Assembly: GCA_019695295.1 (NCBI GenBank)
Contig: JAIBAH010000007.1
Location: 1-64,000, forward strand
Length of the DNA: 64,000 nt
Source of the DNA: Bacteroidia bacterium
GTDB taxonomy: Bacteria; Bacteroidota; Bacteroidia; J057
Direction: 5' to 3'
The notes under the pieces were generated by a model that was not told the origin of the DNA, searched no databases, and worked only from the letters and a program-made list of their open reading frames with translations. A program made the position numbers and the translations under genes. Shown piece by piece: positions 43,503 through 53,098 of this stretch (position 1 is its first letter; every line of letters begins with the position of its first letter).

Positions 43503-44969
43503 ATGCGCTATTTTATCACAGTATTATTGTTTTGCGTTCTGTGTATGCCTGAGCAGACTCAGGCCCAGAATCGTACTAATAGGGTAGTAACGGGGTTAGA
43601 TGCTACTTTTGTAGATTACAAAGGGATGGTATCCGGAAAACTATTCAATCCTAAAAACTTCAATCCGGGACTCAGGCTTTCTGCCAATGTGTATTTGAAT
43701 GGGTTATTAAATTATTCATTTACCTCTTCATTCGTCCCAAGAATCAGCTATCCTCAACCCAACGGCGAGTTTTTACCGCAGTTGTGGATGGATTTCAATA
43801 CCGGACTGAAAATTAAATCCAATACCGGTTGGCTCCTCAAAGAAGAAGCCCGTATTGCTCCATATATCTATACCGGGATTGGCTATAATACTTCTGAAAG
43901 TATCAACAACTTTTATTTGCCGGCTGCTTTAGGAATGCGCCTGCGACTGAGCGATATGATTAGCCTTAACTTAGAGACAATGTATCGTCAGCGTTTTGAA
44001 GACAGGGTTCAGCCCATGAGTCATAGTCTCGGTGTGGTATTTGTACTTCCTTCCAATAAACCCCCCAAAGAAGAGGCTCCGATGGTAAAAAATAAGAAAA
44101 CTGATGAGGAACCTGTTATTTCAAACAAAAATAAAAAATCAGAGACTGAACCTGTTATCGCAAATAAAAATAAGAAAACGGAAGTAACTCCTCCGGTGGA
44201 AGAAGAAGTAGTCGTTACTGCTCCCTCCAAACCCATCAAATCTTCTCCTAAACTGCCCGCAAATGCGGATGACAAAGACAATGACGGAATCCCGAATGAC
44301 CTCGACGGATGTCCTGATGACGCAGGAAGTAAAGAAGATGGCGGTTGTCCGGAATGGGCGCTGGTAAACAAAGCCAAAGATAATCCTTCCGCTGATTTGG
44401 GTACAATGCCTGATGCAGATAAGGACGGAATTGCTGACGCTTTTGACGGTTGTCCCAATGAAGCAGGTCAGAAAGAAGATGGCGGATGTCCTCAACGGTA
44501 TGCTGTAGCCAAAGCAGTAGATAAGTCTATCGTCAGAGGAGAAGCAAATATCGTAAAAAGAACTGCCTCTGCTTCCACTCCGGTTGCTTCTGAGTCCGTT
44601 AAAAGTGTAAGTGCTACCGCTGTGGCCGCTTCAGATATGGATCGTCTCAGTCAGATTGCCCGCCTTTTGAAATATAAACCTGGTACTGATAAACTTACTG
44701 ACGATAGTAAGCCGTTAATTACCGAAATCCGTACAATCATGGATAAATATCCCGGGTTCAAACTCAAAGTAGCCGGGTTCTATGGTGCAGAAGCTGACAG
44801 CGAAGACAATAAAATTCTGGCCGTTACCAGGGCATTTCAGATTAAGCGTCTCCTCATCCTTGATCAGGGAAAAAGCCCCGCAAACATTGATTCTGATGGA
44901 GTTGTTACTTCTAAATCAGAAGGAGCAGCGAATCTGAACAGAATTGAGCTGAGCCTGATTCCAAGATAG
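43503..44969 (+). CDS. OmpA-like outer-membrane protein with thrombospondin type 3 repeats
   Basis: A 488-residue protein. Signal peptide ~1-22, then a short beta-barrel or beta domain (~25-180). A linker with a short repeat, three copies of NKNKK(T/S)E.EP-like sequence, separates it from two calcium-binding TSP3-like repeats (DKDNDGIPNDLDGCPDDAG and DADKDGIADAFDGCPNEAG). The C-terminal ~100 residues resemble an OmpA domain but with a weak core (LKYKPGTDKL ... LNRIELSLIPR), so peptidoglycan binding is uncertain. It probably spans the outer membrane and reaches the periplasm. Confidence 0.82.
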   Translation: MRYFITVLLFCVLCMPEQTQAQNRTNRVVTGLDATFVDYKGMVSGKLFNPKNFNPGLRLSANVYLNGLLNYSFTSSFVPRISYPQPNGEFLPQLWMDFNTGLKIKSNTGWLLKEEARIAPYIYTGIGYNTSESINNFYLPAALGMRLRLSDMISLNLETMYRQRFEDRVQPMSHSLGVVFVLPSNKPPKEEAPMVKNKKTDEEPVISNKNKKSETEPVIANKNKKTEVTPPVEEEVVVTAPSKPIKSSPKLPANADDKDNDGIPNDLDGCPDDAGSKEDGGCPEWALVNKAKDNPSADLGTMPDADKDGIADAFDGCPNEAGQKEDGGCPQRYAVAKAVDKSIVRGEANIVKRTASASTPVASESVKSVSATAVAASDMDRLSQIARLLKYKPGTDKLTDDSKPLITEIRTIMDKYPGFKLKVAGFYGAEADSEDNKILAVTRAFQIKRLLILDQGKSPANIDSDGVVTSKSEGAANLNRIELSLIPR

Positions 44970-44997
44970 TTAATCCGGACATAACATATTAATTGAG

Positions 44998-45026
44998 AAA
45001 GCCACTCCCGTAAGAGTGGTTTTTTT
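44998..45026 (+). terminator. Terminator after the OmpA/TSP3 gene
   Basis: GCCACTC pairs with GAGTGGT (one G-T pair), loop CCGTAA, then seven T, 31 bases after the stop codon. Confidence 0.8.
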
Positions 45027-45107
45027 ATGCTCCGTAATGCAGTGCCCGATTTTTTATACTCACCGGAATTTCGTAGTTTTGCTTTCAGATATAGATTATT
45101 ATAATGT

Positions 45108-46766
45108 ATGAGCAATAAAGCAATTTCCAAATTATTAAAACTGACAGCGGATTTACTGGAAATAAAAGGCGAAAATCCCTTTAAAGTTACAGCCTACCAA
45201 AGAGCCGCAAGAGCACTCGAAACTCTGGGTGAGCCGGTAGAAGAATACGTAAGAAAAGGATTATTGAATCAGGTTCAGGGAATAGGAAGCAGCACTCAAA
45301 AATCGGTAAAGGAAATTCTGGAGACCGGAACCTGCTCCGAGTTGGATATGCTTCAGCAATCTGTTCCGGCAGGAGTACAACAAATGTTGCAGATTAAAGG
45401 AATCGGACCCAAGAAAATTCAGTTTTTCTGGTTGCAGATGGGCTGGGAAAATCTGGGTGAGCTTTATTATGCCTGTACTGAAAACCGCCTCGCTCAGGAA
45501 AAAGGATTTGGCGTAAAAACCCAGGAAAATATAAGGCAATCAATAGCGTTTTTTCAGAGCAACGAAGGGAAGTTTCTGTACGGAAAAATTCTCCCTTATT
45601 GTGAATTGGCTTTAGAAAAACTTCAGCAGAAATTACCCGGAATACAGATCAATTTCTCCGGTGAAATAAGAAGGAAATCTGAGATTATCCATGAAGTACT
45701 CTTGGTGGTAGGGTCAGTAGAGGTTATGACTGAATGTATCGGTGCAATACGCTCAATGTTTTCTGTTCTGGATGAAACGACGGAAAGTTCGGCTTTTATT
45801 TTTAAAGATTATGATAAAGGAATCAAGTGGAAAGTGCTTTTTACCGGCAATTTTCAAAAAACCTTATTCCTTACCTCCTCCGCTCCGGAACACCTTGAGC
45901 AGCTCGGCGTTTCTCCTCAAACAGAAATCGAATCGGAAACCAGTTTTTATCTCTCAAAGGGCCTTCCTTTTATAGTGCCGGAACTCAGAGAGGGACGAAA
46001 CGAAGTAGAACTTGCCAGAAATAATCAACTGCCTGTATTGATTGAAGAAAGCGATATCAAGGGAGTGGTTCATGCTCACTCCACGTATTCTGACGGAGCC
46101 AATACCCTCAAAGATATGGCACTGGCTTCTCAGAAAATGGGGTATGAATACCTGCTCATCACTGACCACAGTAAAACGGCTTTTTATGCCAACGGACTTT
46201 CAGAAGGGCGAATCGAAGAGCAGCAAAGAGAAATAGACAAACTCAACCTTCAGCTTGCACCCTTTAAAATTTTTAAAGGAATAGAATCAGATATTCTCTA
46301 TGACGGAAGCCTGGATTATGAAGAAGATGTCCTCAAAAGTTTTGATTGTATCATTGCTTCAGTGCACGCAAATCTCAAAATGGATGAAACAAAAGCCAAT
46401 GCACGTCTGCTAAAAGCCATCGAAAATCCTTACACCAGAATCCTCGGACACCCAACCGGAAGGCTATTGCTTTCCCGAAACGGATATCCGGTAAACCATA
46501 AAATGATGATTGACGCCTGCGCTGCCAACGGTGTGGTAATCGAACTCAACGCCAACCCTTATCGTCTGGATCTGGATTGGCGCTGGATTCAGTATGCTAT
46601 GGAAAAAAATGTAATGATTAGTATAAACCCGGATGCCCACTCAATTGAAGGAATTCAGGATATCAGATACGGAATAGCAGCAGCCCGCAAAGGAATGCTA
46701 TCTTCAGGGTATTGTCTGAATGCAAAATCACTCGCTGAGTTTACTCAATGGGTGAATAAGCAGTAG
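45108..46766 (+). CDS. PolX-PHP protein with a degraded polymerase site
   Basis: A 552-residue protein laid out like bacterial PolX: an N-terminal 8-kDa-like HhH region (~1-60 and 85-105), the polymerase palm (~150-310) and a C-terminal PHP exonuclease (~318-552). The palm motif GSYRR...DID reads FSGEIRRKSEIIHEVLLV, with HEV (195-197) replacing the metal-binding DxD. So polymerase activity is doubtful. The PHP residues H322, H324 (HAHSTYSDG), D353/H354, SVHAN, GHPTGR and DAH look intact, so it may be a nuclease only. A TAGTTTTG box at 45074-45081 is the likely promoter. Confidence 0.85.
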   Translation: MSNKAISKLLKLTADLLEIKGENPFKVTAYQRAARALETLGEPVEEYVRKGLLNQVQGIGSSTQKSVKEILETGTCSELDMLQQSVPAGVQQMLQIKGIGPKKIQFFWLQMGWENLGELYYACTENRLAQEKGFGVKTQENIRQSIAFFQSNEGKFLYGKILPYCELALEKLQQKLPGIQINFSGEIRRKSEIIHEVLLVVGSVEVMTECIGAIRSMFSVLDETTESSAFIFKDYDKGIKWKVLFTGNFQKTLFLTSSAPEHLEQLGVSPQTEIESETSFYLSKGLPFIVPELREGRNEVELARNNQLPVLIEESDIKGVVHAHSTYSDGANTLKDMALASQKMGYEYLLITDHSKTAFYANGLSEGRIEEQQREIDKLNLQLAPFKIFKGIESDILYDGSLDYEEDVLKSFDCIIASVHANLKMDETKANARLLKAIENPYTRILGHPTGRLLLSRNGYPVNHKMMIDACAANGVVIELNANPYRLDLDWRWIQYAMEKNVMISINPDAHSIEGIQDIRYGIAAARKGMLSSGYCLNAKSLAEFTQWVNKQ

Positions 46767-46767
46767 T

Positions 46768-47487
46768 TTATATTTTTACAACTGCTCCTGAACCGGTGAT
46801 TTTTACATTCATCGAAGGAGTACCTCTGTAACGTACACTTCCGCTTCCGGAAATATTTACGTCCATTTGATTTGCAACATCTACGGTTACATTGCCTGAG
46901 CCTGTAATCGTGATAAAGGATTTATCACAAGGCTGCATCAGAAAATCCGCATTTCCGGAGCCATCAATAGTAATCTGGTTTTCCGTACTTGTTCCTTCAG
47001 TGGTAATATCGCCGCTGCCCGTAACTTTGGCCGTGATTTTGGTACAGTTTACACGATAACGGATATCGCCGGAACCACTTAACTCAACTTTCGTTTCTCC
47101 CTCATTAAACTCATCCAGTGTATTGATATCTCCTGAACCGGTAAGTTTTATACCGCTCATCACCGGAGTGTGAACAAAAACGGTAACTCCTTCATGGTCA
47201 AACCGAAGGTTTTCTTTTTTATAATGTATTACAAGCTCTCCGTTTATAATATCCGTTGCAACCTCAGGAGTAATATTATCCTCTCCGTGCAAAATGATTT
47301 TTTGAACAGAGTCTTTAATAATTACAACCTCGAAATCGCCTTCAGATACAAGGGAAGAAAATGAGCCCACGGGCGTTCTTTCTTCATCAATAAAATGTCC
47401 GTTCCCTCTGATGACTTTTCCAAAGTTAAAACAGGCAGAAAAGGCTACTGCGGTAAGGATAATCAATAAAAATGTAATCTTTCTCAT
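46768..47487 (-). CDS. DUF2807 lipoprotein (GIN-domain beta-helix)
   Basis: A 239-residue protein with lipobox cysteine in FSACFNFG. The mature part is a DUF2807 (head GIN) domain: repeated short strands such as IKLTGSGDINTL, VELSGSGDIRY, AKVTGSGDITTE and VNISGSGSVRY form a right-handed beta-helix-like stack. These proteins are common surface or periplasmic lipoproteins of Bacteroidota, role unknown. It ends just 2 bases from the convergent PolX-PHP gene. Confidence 0.85.
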   Translation of the reverse strand: MRKITFLLIILTAVAFSACFNFGKVIRGNGHFIDEERTPVGSFSSLVSEGDFEVVIIKDSVQKIILHGEDNITPEVATDIINGELVIHYKKENLRFDHEGVTVFVHTPVMSGIKLTGSGDINTLDEFNEGETKVELSGSGDIRYRVNCTKITAKVTGSGDITTEGTSTENQITIDGSGNADFLMQPCDKSFITITGSGNVTVDVANQMDVNISGSGSVRYRGTPSMNVKITGSGAVVKI

Positions 47488-47645
47488 AATGTGATATTAA
47501 TTTGTCTTTGTGTAAGACGATTTAAACGCGATAATTGTTGCATGTATCCGGTTTTTTTATGAAATAAATTATTCTGCCACACTCTTATAGATAATTCAAC
47601 TTTTTTCTATTCTATTCGTATCAGGAAAATAAAGGTTAAGTAAAC

Positions 47646-48023
47646 ATGACATCAGAATCCAGTTCCTTCCACCGGTTCAATATTCATACTGCATTATTGT
47701 GTGCCGGATTTATCCTCGTTCACTATATTCTTTTTGGAATGATATTTCACCGGTTCAGCATTCCGGTGTCTTTGCTGATTCATCCCGTTTTCCTGAAATT
47801 ATTTCTGACTTATCATGCTACAGTCACCCTCTTCAGTACTTTTACCGGCTCACTCATCGCAATTATCCCTTTTTATCAGTGGGATTATTTCCGGCGGTGG
47901 CTGAGAAGTTCCCTTTTGACGCTGATGGTACTGGAAGGAGTAATAACGATTCTCCTGAGTTGGGGATTTATGAAGCTGCTTTCCCTTCAGCCCATTTTTA
48001 ACTTACTGGAATCCCTTCAGTAA
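47646..48023 (+). CDS. Small membrane protein, unrecognised
   Basis: A 125-residue protein with three probable membrane segments (LLCAGFILVHYILFGMI, FLTYHATVTLFSTFTGSLIAIIPF, SSLLTLMVLEGVITILLSWGFM) and charged ends. I do not recognise the family. The composition and length are those of a real membrane protein, and the start ATG is in a sensible place. A hairpin at 48079-48104 lies downstream. Confidence 0.6.
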   Translation: MTSESSSFHRFNIHTALLCAGFILVHYILFGMIFHRFSIPVSLLIHPVFLKLFLTYHATVTLFSTFTGSLIAIIPFYQWDYFRRWLRSSLLTLMVLEGVITILLSWGFMKLLSLQPIFNLLESLQ

Positions 48024-48579
48024 ATTCTCGGCACTTCCATGTAAGACTTTATGTCTTCTTTCCAAAATTTATAGTAAATTCAGTCCTGAAATACAGGGAC
48101 TGAAGAGAATGTTTTGTCTTCTTTTCTGGACAAATACGATTCTTTTTTATCATTTTTTGTCATAACCGTTTTTTTTTTAACGGAATAATTATTTCTCACG
48201 GTTTTCCGTTTTTTGTTTTTATTTCCAATAAACGGAGATTTTTTTTAGTTAAATGTATTGTATTTGGATATTTATTACAATAAAAAATACTAAAATTTAT
48301 ATTTATTTTGTTCATTTTCTTCAATCTTTAAAGAAATTCGTTAATTCTGCAAAATTACCTGAATAAGCGTGAAAAGTGGTATGTAATTTGATGTTAAGTT
48401 TATCATGATTTTTAATAAAAATATAAAAAGGGATTGACTTTTCATATTTTTAAGGAGTATAGAATAAATAGGTTTAGAATTGTACTTTATTTAACAGAAA
48501 TTTATTGAATTAAATTAATATATACTTTCCCTCCAAAATTGTGAAAATATTCTTTTTTTTAAAACATAAAATTGTACTA
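48024..48579. other. AT-rich intergenic region with hairpins
   Basis: About 555 bases without a gene. TTCAGTCC (48079-48086) pairs with GGACTGAA (48097-48104) as a perfect 8-base stem, and poly-T-rich small stems appear near 48165-48215. They could terminate the 47646 gene; nothing else was recognised. Confidence 0.45.
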
Positions 48580-50529
48580 ATGAAAGAAAAAATAACCAAA
48601 CTCCTCTTTATACTGTTTTTTTCCGGAGTCACGACATTAACGCTTGCTCAGGGGTCTGTTGGGAACTATATATGGTTTGACTCAAACCGTGACAATCTGC
48701 AAAATGAACCTGCTTCCTCCGGGATTAATGGGGTTTCAGTAGAATTATGGTCTTCTTCCAATAGCATTGTAGGAGATATGGAAGATGTATTTGTGGATGT
48801 AACAGTTAGTGCAGACAGCATTCCCGGTCATCCCGGCTATTTCCGTTTCGCGATTTCTGCAACCGGAAGCTATTATTTAAAGTTCCCGGTCTCTCATTTG
48901 GGAGATGTGCTTACCGGACAGGACCCTAATCCTGAGATGGATGGTAATTCTGATGCGGACATTAACGGATTCAGTCCGCTGTTTTATATTGATACTGGTG
49001 GTGCCGGAGCGGCGTTGAATAATTATACAATAGACGCTGGATATATGACCTGCAACGCACCTGCTTTTAGTGTTTCTGCTACAGACCCGTCCTGCGGCGG
49101 GTTATTGTCTTACAATAATGGAAAAATTATACTTTCCGCAGTAAGCAATGCAAACCGGTATGATCTTTCCGCAGGAAATGCTTATGTGGGGATGGGATAT
49201 CCTTTTGCCGGAGATTTAAGTACTGTTACAGCAGGCGAAATCCGAACCAATATGCCCAACGCCAATTCCACTCAGGTTTACACCATAAGACTCTTTGGCT
49301 CAGGTGACAACTGTCATACAGACCAGAATGTAACGATAAACCCTGTCCCCTGTGGTGACGGAACGCTCTTTATTGATGATTTCAGCACCAGAAGTATCCT
49401 TACAAAACAAACAGGAACAGGAACTGCTCTTGCTTCGGTACCTACCGGAAACGGAATTGGAGGAGAGTTGGATGTAAGACACGTCATCACCCCTTCTTTT
49501 GTTGAGGGAGACGTAGTCGAAACTATGGGTTCAGAATTGATGATGGCACTCAATATTTCTCATGGTGCTACTTATGGTGAAGTTACCCTTCAGTGGGACG
49601 GATCCGATGGAAATGCAAATACGATTAATTATACAGGATTGGGAGGACTGGATATTACAAGCGGAGGGAAAATAGACCGGATTCAGTTTGATTTATTATC
49701 TGATTTCACGAATAATGACTCACTCGTAATTACCATTGAGTTATTTACCGATTTTGGGGCAGCTTCTGAACAAAGACTGGTATTCTATGATGACAACGGC
49801 CTTTGGAATACAAAAACTTTCTTCCTTTCCGGATTTACCCCTTCGAGAGGAGCAGGTGCAGTCATGACAAGTATTGGAGCAATCGTAATGACAATCGATG
49901 CCACTCGCAGAACCGGAATGGAAATAGCAATTTCCGGTTTAAAAATGCCTCCGATTTCGTCTTTCCCCGTAGAACTAAAGGAGTTTACCGCAAGGCTAAG
50001 CAATACCGAAGGCCTGCTCGAATGGACAACACTCTCTGAAGCCAATGTATCTCATTTTGCTGTAGAACGTTCAATGGATAATGGAAAGTCATTTGAGTGG
50101 TTAGGAAATGTTCAGGCAGCCGGAAACAGCAACAATTCTGTTTCTTATGAGTTCAGAGACAAGGAAATCAACAATCTTTCATTAGATAAAGTATTCTACC
50201 GCCTCAAAATGATTGACATTGACAACTCATTCAAGTACAGTAATACTGCGGAGCTGAGTCTGGAGCCTCTCAGTGCTTTTCTGAACTTGTATCCTCTTCC
50301 GGCTTCTTCCCGTTTTACAGTTGAGTATCAGCTTCCTGATAACCGCATAGCAGAAATCAGAATTCTGAACTCTATCGGGCAGGAGGTTTATAAAGAGGTT
50401 CATAATCATGACAAAACGCTTGCTGTACAGAAAAAGGAAATTCATCTCAAAAATACAAATCCGGGTATCTATTTTCTGGAAATATCCTCCGAAAATAAAA
50501 TCATTACCCGTAAGTTTATTATAAAATAA
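48580..50529 (+). CDS. T9SS-secreted SdrD-B-like domain protein
   Basis: About 649 residues from the ATG at 48580. A GTG frame begins 39 bases upstream, but MKEKITKLLFILFFSGVTTLTLAQG gives a clear signal peptide. It starts with an SdrD B-type domain (GSVGNYIWFDSNRDNLQNEP), has a middle beta region with PITFDDFSTRS-like carbohydrate-domain features, and ends with a type A T9SS sorting domain (LNLYPLPASSRFTVEYQ ... GIYFLEIS). It is likely exported to the surface. Ligand is unknown. A terminator follows at 50550-50581. Confidence 0.85.
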   Translation: MKEKITKLLFILFFSGVTTLTLAQGSVGNYIWFDSNRDNLQNEPASSGINGVSVELWSSSNSIVGDMEDVFVDVTVSADSIPGHPGYFRFAISATGSYYLKFPVSHLGDVLTGQDPNPEMDGNSDADINGFSPLFYIDTGGAGAALNNYTIDAGYMTCNAPAFSVSATDPSCGGLLSYNNGKIILSAVSNANRYDLSAGNAYVGMGYPFAGDLSTVTAGEIRTNMPNANSTQVYTIRLFGSGDNCHTDQNVTINPVPCGDGTLFIDDFSTRSILTKQTGTGTALASVPTGNGIGGELDVRHVITPSFVEGDVVETMGSELMMALNISHGATYGEVTLQWDGSDGNANTINYTGLGGLDITSGGKIDRIQFDLLSDFTNNDSLVITIELFTDFGAASEQRLVFYDDNGLWNTKTFFLSGFTPSRGAGAVMTSIGAIVMTIDATRRTGMEIAISGLKMPPISSFPVELKEFTARLSNTEGLLEWTTLSEANVSHFAVERSMDNGKSFEWLGNVQAAGNSNNSVSYEFRDKEINNLSLDKVFYRLKMIDIDNSFKYSNTAELSLEPLSAFLNLYPLPASSRFTVEYQLPDNRIAEIRILNSIGQEVYKEVHNHDKTLAVQKKEIHLKNTNPGIYFLEISSENKIITRKFIIK

Positions 50530-50549
50530 CGCACTAACCTTTTTTCCTG

Positions 50550-50581
50550 AGCATCTGAATCTTTTTTCAGGTGCTTTTTTT
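50550..50581 (+). terminator. Terminator after the SdrD-like gene
   Basis: AGCATCTGAA pairs with TTCAGGTGCT (one G-T pair), followed by seven T, 21 bases after the stop codon. Confidence 0.75.
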
Positions 50582-50667
50582 ATGGGGGTTCTGTTTGCAA
50601 ATTCACGGATATCCATGACCAAAAATTTTGTTACTTTGCAGCATAAATTCAAACAGATTTCTTAAAT

Positions 50668-51216
50668 ATGGCTTCTGTAATTACACATTCACTTTTGGGA
50701 TTCGGGCTTACGAGGGTGCTTCCCCGGGATAAAAGAACCCCTCTTTTTGTATTGCTTGCCACGATTGCCCCTTCGCTTCCGGATCTGGACAGCTTAGGCT
50801 TTTACGCAGGAATCCCCTATGAGAGTTTTTTCGGACACAGAGGTTTTTTCCATTCTTTTCTTTTTTCGGTAATGATTGCTTCCTGTATAACGTTGATTAT
50901 CAGAAAATATACCTCTTTTTCAGGCTTTTTTGTGCTTGTGTTTTTCTCTTGTATCGTTGCTTCTCACGGAGTTCTTGACGCAATGACGACCGGGGGTAGG
51001 GGAGTGGCACTTTTATCCCCCTTTGAAAATACCCGTTTTTTTCTTCCGTGGAGAGTCATTCAGGTCTCGCCCATGTACATCTCTCAGTTTTTTGGAGAAT
51101 GGGGCAGGGAAGTGCTGATGAGCGAAATGAAATATGTGTGGCTACCGTTAAGCATACTGATTTTCCTGAGATGGATAGCAGTAAATTCTTTTCCGGCCTT
51201 GCACAAATACCAATAA
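50668..51216 (+). CDS. YdjM/DUF457-family membrane metal-dependent hydrolase
   Basis: A 182-residue membrane protein with several hydrophobic segments. The family marks are VITHSLLGFG near the N-terminus, PDLDSLGF, FFGHRGFFHSFLF and SHGVLDAMTTGGRG, giving a cluster of His and Asp residues that bind metal in this LexA-regulated YdjM/DUF457 family. The substrate is unproven. It stands alone between two strongly terminated genes. Confidence 0.85.
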   Translation: MASVITHSLLGFGLTRVLPRDKRTPLFVLLATIAPSLPDLDSLGFYAGIPYESFFGHRGFFHSFLFSVMIASCITLIIRKYTSFSGFFVLVFFSCIVASHGVLDAMTTGGRGVALLSPFENTRFFLPWRVIQVSPMYISQFFGEWGREVLMSEMKYVWLPLSILIFLRWIAVNSFPALHKYQ

Positions 51217-51217
51217 A

Positions 51218-51253
51218 AAATCCGCTTCTGCGATTTACACAAAAGCGGACTTC
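51218..51253. terminator. Hairpin between the YdjM-like gene and the 569-residue lipoprotein gene
   Basis: ATCCGCTT pairs with AAGCGGACT-like sequence over a 14-base loop with A-rich left flank, so it works mainly on the minus strand as a terminator of the lipoprotein gene. Stem has a G-T pair. Confidence 0.55.
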
Positions 51254-51269
51254 TATCTGAAATCAATCC

Positions 51270-52979
51270 TTACATCGTCTGAAATGCCTCAAGCCTGTCC
51301 TGAAGTTCACCAAAAGTATAGGGTTTGAAATCGTTCAGTTGAATGGAATTGTCTTTTCCTGTGGTGATTTCCTTAAAACAAAACTGAGGGTTTCCGTTTA
51401 CATTCCGGGTTCCTACAACCAGAAATTCAGCATTAAGCGGCGTGTTCGATAAGCTAAAAAACTTCCCGGAATTCATCATTGGAAGTACTACCCGACGGTT
51501 TTTGAGAATTACCTTAACATCTGTTTCCTGCATATTATCGCTTTGTACAAACAGCGGCGGCCCCTGAGGAAATGAGAAAAACTGATCACAATTTCCCCAA
51601 CCAAGCTGATTGGTGGCAAAAATATAGGAATAGGCATATTTTGCCTGATACCCTTCTATCAACTTGTCTTTATTAATATTGAAAGCTTCTACCATTGCCG
51701 AGAGGTAATCATCTCCTTTTTCCTTAATTACCTGAAAATTACTGGTAAAAAACCTCATATCCTTTTCCCATTCTACAAGATTGAAGGCATAATCCCCTGC
51801 AAGATTTGTCCGCACATAATAAAAATCCTTATTCATTCTGGCTACCAGAGGCATTGTTTTTCTGACCGTTACATTTTTATAAATACGAATCTCTTCTTTG
51901 ATTTTGAGCAATGCTTCAATATCTGTAAAAATGGATTGACCTAATCCCATTTCCTTTTGAAAAGGATTGAATAAAAGCGTTGAAGTTGCTGTGGCAAAAG
52001 CTTTTTCAGTCCAGGTAAGCCGGTCCAGATTCCGTTCTATGCCCGGTTTGTATTTCGCTAATATAGGATTAATACCCACTACACTCATTGTGATTTCAGG
52101 CTCCTGCAAAACATCCAGCGGGTCTGTCTTGATGGTAAATTCCAGTTCCACACTCCCCAGATCGAATCTTTTTTCATAGTCTTTGAATTCTTCCCTGCGG
52201 GATACATTGTAAATAACATTATTCTGTGGATTCAGATTGGTTTCTTTGGGTGCTACTCTCCAGTTCATTACCCCGCTTACCGGAAGTTTTTCTCCGTAAA
52301 ACAACTGCATTTTTTTCTGTATCTCTTTCTCAGAAGGCATTTCAATCAGAATGGGATGCGTCTTTTTGAGGATTACCGGTTTCCCGTCAGCGGATGCATT
52401 GAGGTAAAACATTCCCGCAGTTTCAATCGGCATTTCCCCGCAGGAAGTAGTAAGATTGGAAAGCAGGATGTCGGCCATTTTGTAGCACTCTTTAACCTCT
52501 AAAGTAATGGGAGAAACTACGGGATTTCCATTCTGATCCAGAAAAGAATGAGGCGCAATTGTAAACACAGTTCCTTCTTTCGCCTGAAAAGAAATGTTCT
52601 CAGTAGCAGAAGGAGTAAAAGTAAACGTCTCGCTCTTCTTCATCGTCCGGTTCAGTAGCTGACCGACAGGGCTGTTATCCCACAGGATTTCCTCCAATTT
52701 GACTCCTTTCGGTTCATTGGCTTCAGGTATTTCTACTACAACGGCATTCTTTTCAGACTCGTTAGTTCCTGCTGCAACCGATGCGGGTTCAGAATAATCC
52801 GCTACCGCTGACGGGGCTTTTGCAGTAGTTTCAAAAGGTTTTGCCTTTTCTTCTGCTTCATTTTCAGGAATAGACAAGTCCAGTCCGGAGGTTACATTAC
52901 CGGTTGCATTACCGGATTCTTTTACTTTGGTGCATCCCAGAACGGCAACGCATGCCAATACAAAAAACAGATTTTTCAT
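51270..52979 (-). CDS. Large lipoprotein with conserved Bacteroidota repeat-type beta domains
   Basis: A 569-residue protein with lipobox cysteine in VLGCTKV (~C16). A Ser/Ala/Glu-rich linker at ~20-95 suggests a spaced surface anchor. The main domain (~105-460) has the conserved run TFTPSATENISFQAKEGTVFTIAPHSF, then ECYKMADILLSNL and ETAGMFYLNASADGKPV, typical of a Bacteroidota family with no known function. The C-terminal part ends in DFKPYTFGELQDRLEAFQTM. It is probably on the outer membrane. A TAGGTTTG box at 53044-53051 is a possible promoter element. Confidence 0.75.
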   Translation of the reverse strand: MKNLFFVLACVAVLGCTKVKESGNATGNVTSGLDLSIPENEAEEKAKPFETTAKAPSAVADYSEPASVAAGTNESEKNAVVVEIPEANEPKGVKLEEILWDNSPVGQLLNRTMKKSETFTFTPSATENISFQAKEGTVFTIAPHSFLDQNGNPVVSPITLEVKECYKMADILLSNLTTSCGEMPIETAGMFYLNASADGKPVILKKTHPILIEMPSEKEIQKKMQLFYGEKLPVSGVMNWRVAPKETNLNPQNNVIYNVSRREEFKDYEKRFDLGSVELEFTIKTDPLDVLQEPEITMSVVGINPILAKYKPGIERNLDRLTWTEKAFATATSTLLFNPFQKEMGLGQSIFTDIEALLKIKEEIRIYKNVTVRKTMPLVARMNKDFYYVRTNLAGDYAFNLVEWEKDMRFFTSNFQVIKEKGDDYLSAMVEAFNINKDKLIEGYQAKYAYSYIFATNQLGWGNCDQFFSFPQGPPLFVQSDNMQETDVKVILKNRRVVLPMMNSGKFFSLSNTPLNAEFLVVGTRNVNGNPQFCFKEITTGKDNSIQLNDFKPYTFGELQDRLEAFQTM

Positions 52980-53098
52980 AAAATGTAATAATTATATGAG
53001 TGAAGTGAAAAACAAAATGTCTCAAAAAGAAATAATTTTAATACAAACCTACTGAATTTTTTACCCTTGTAAAATACCAAAAAAAATACACTAAATTA

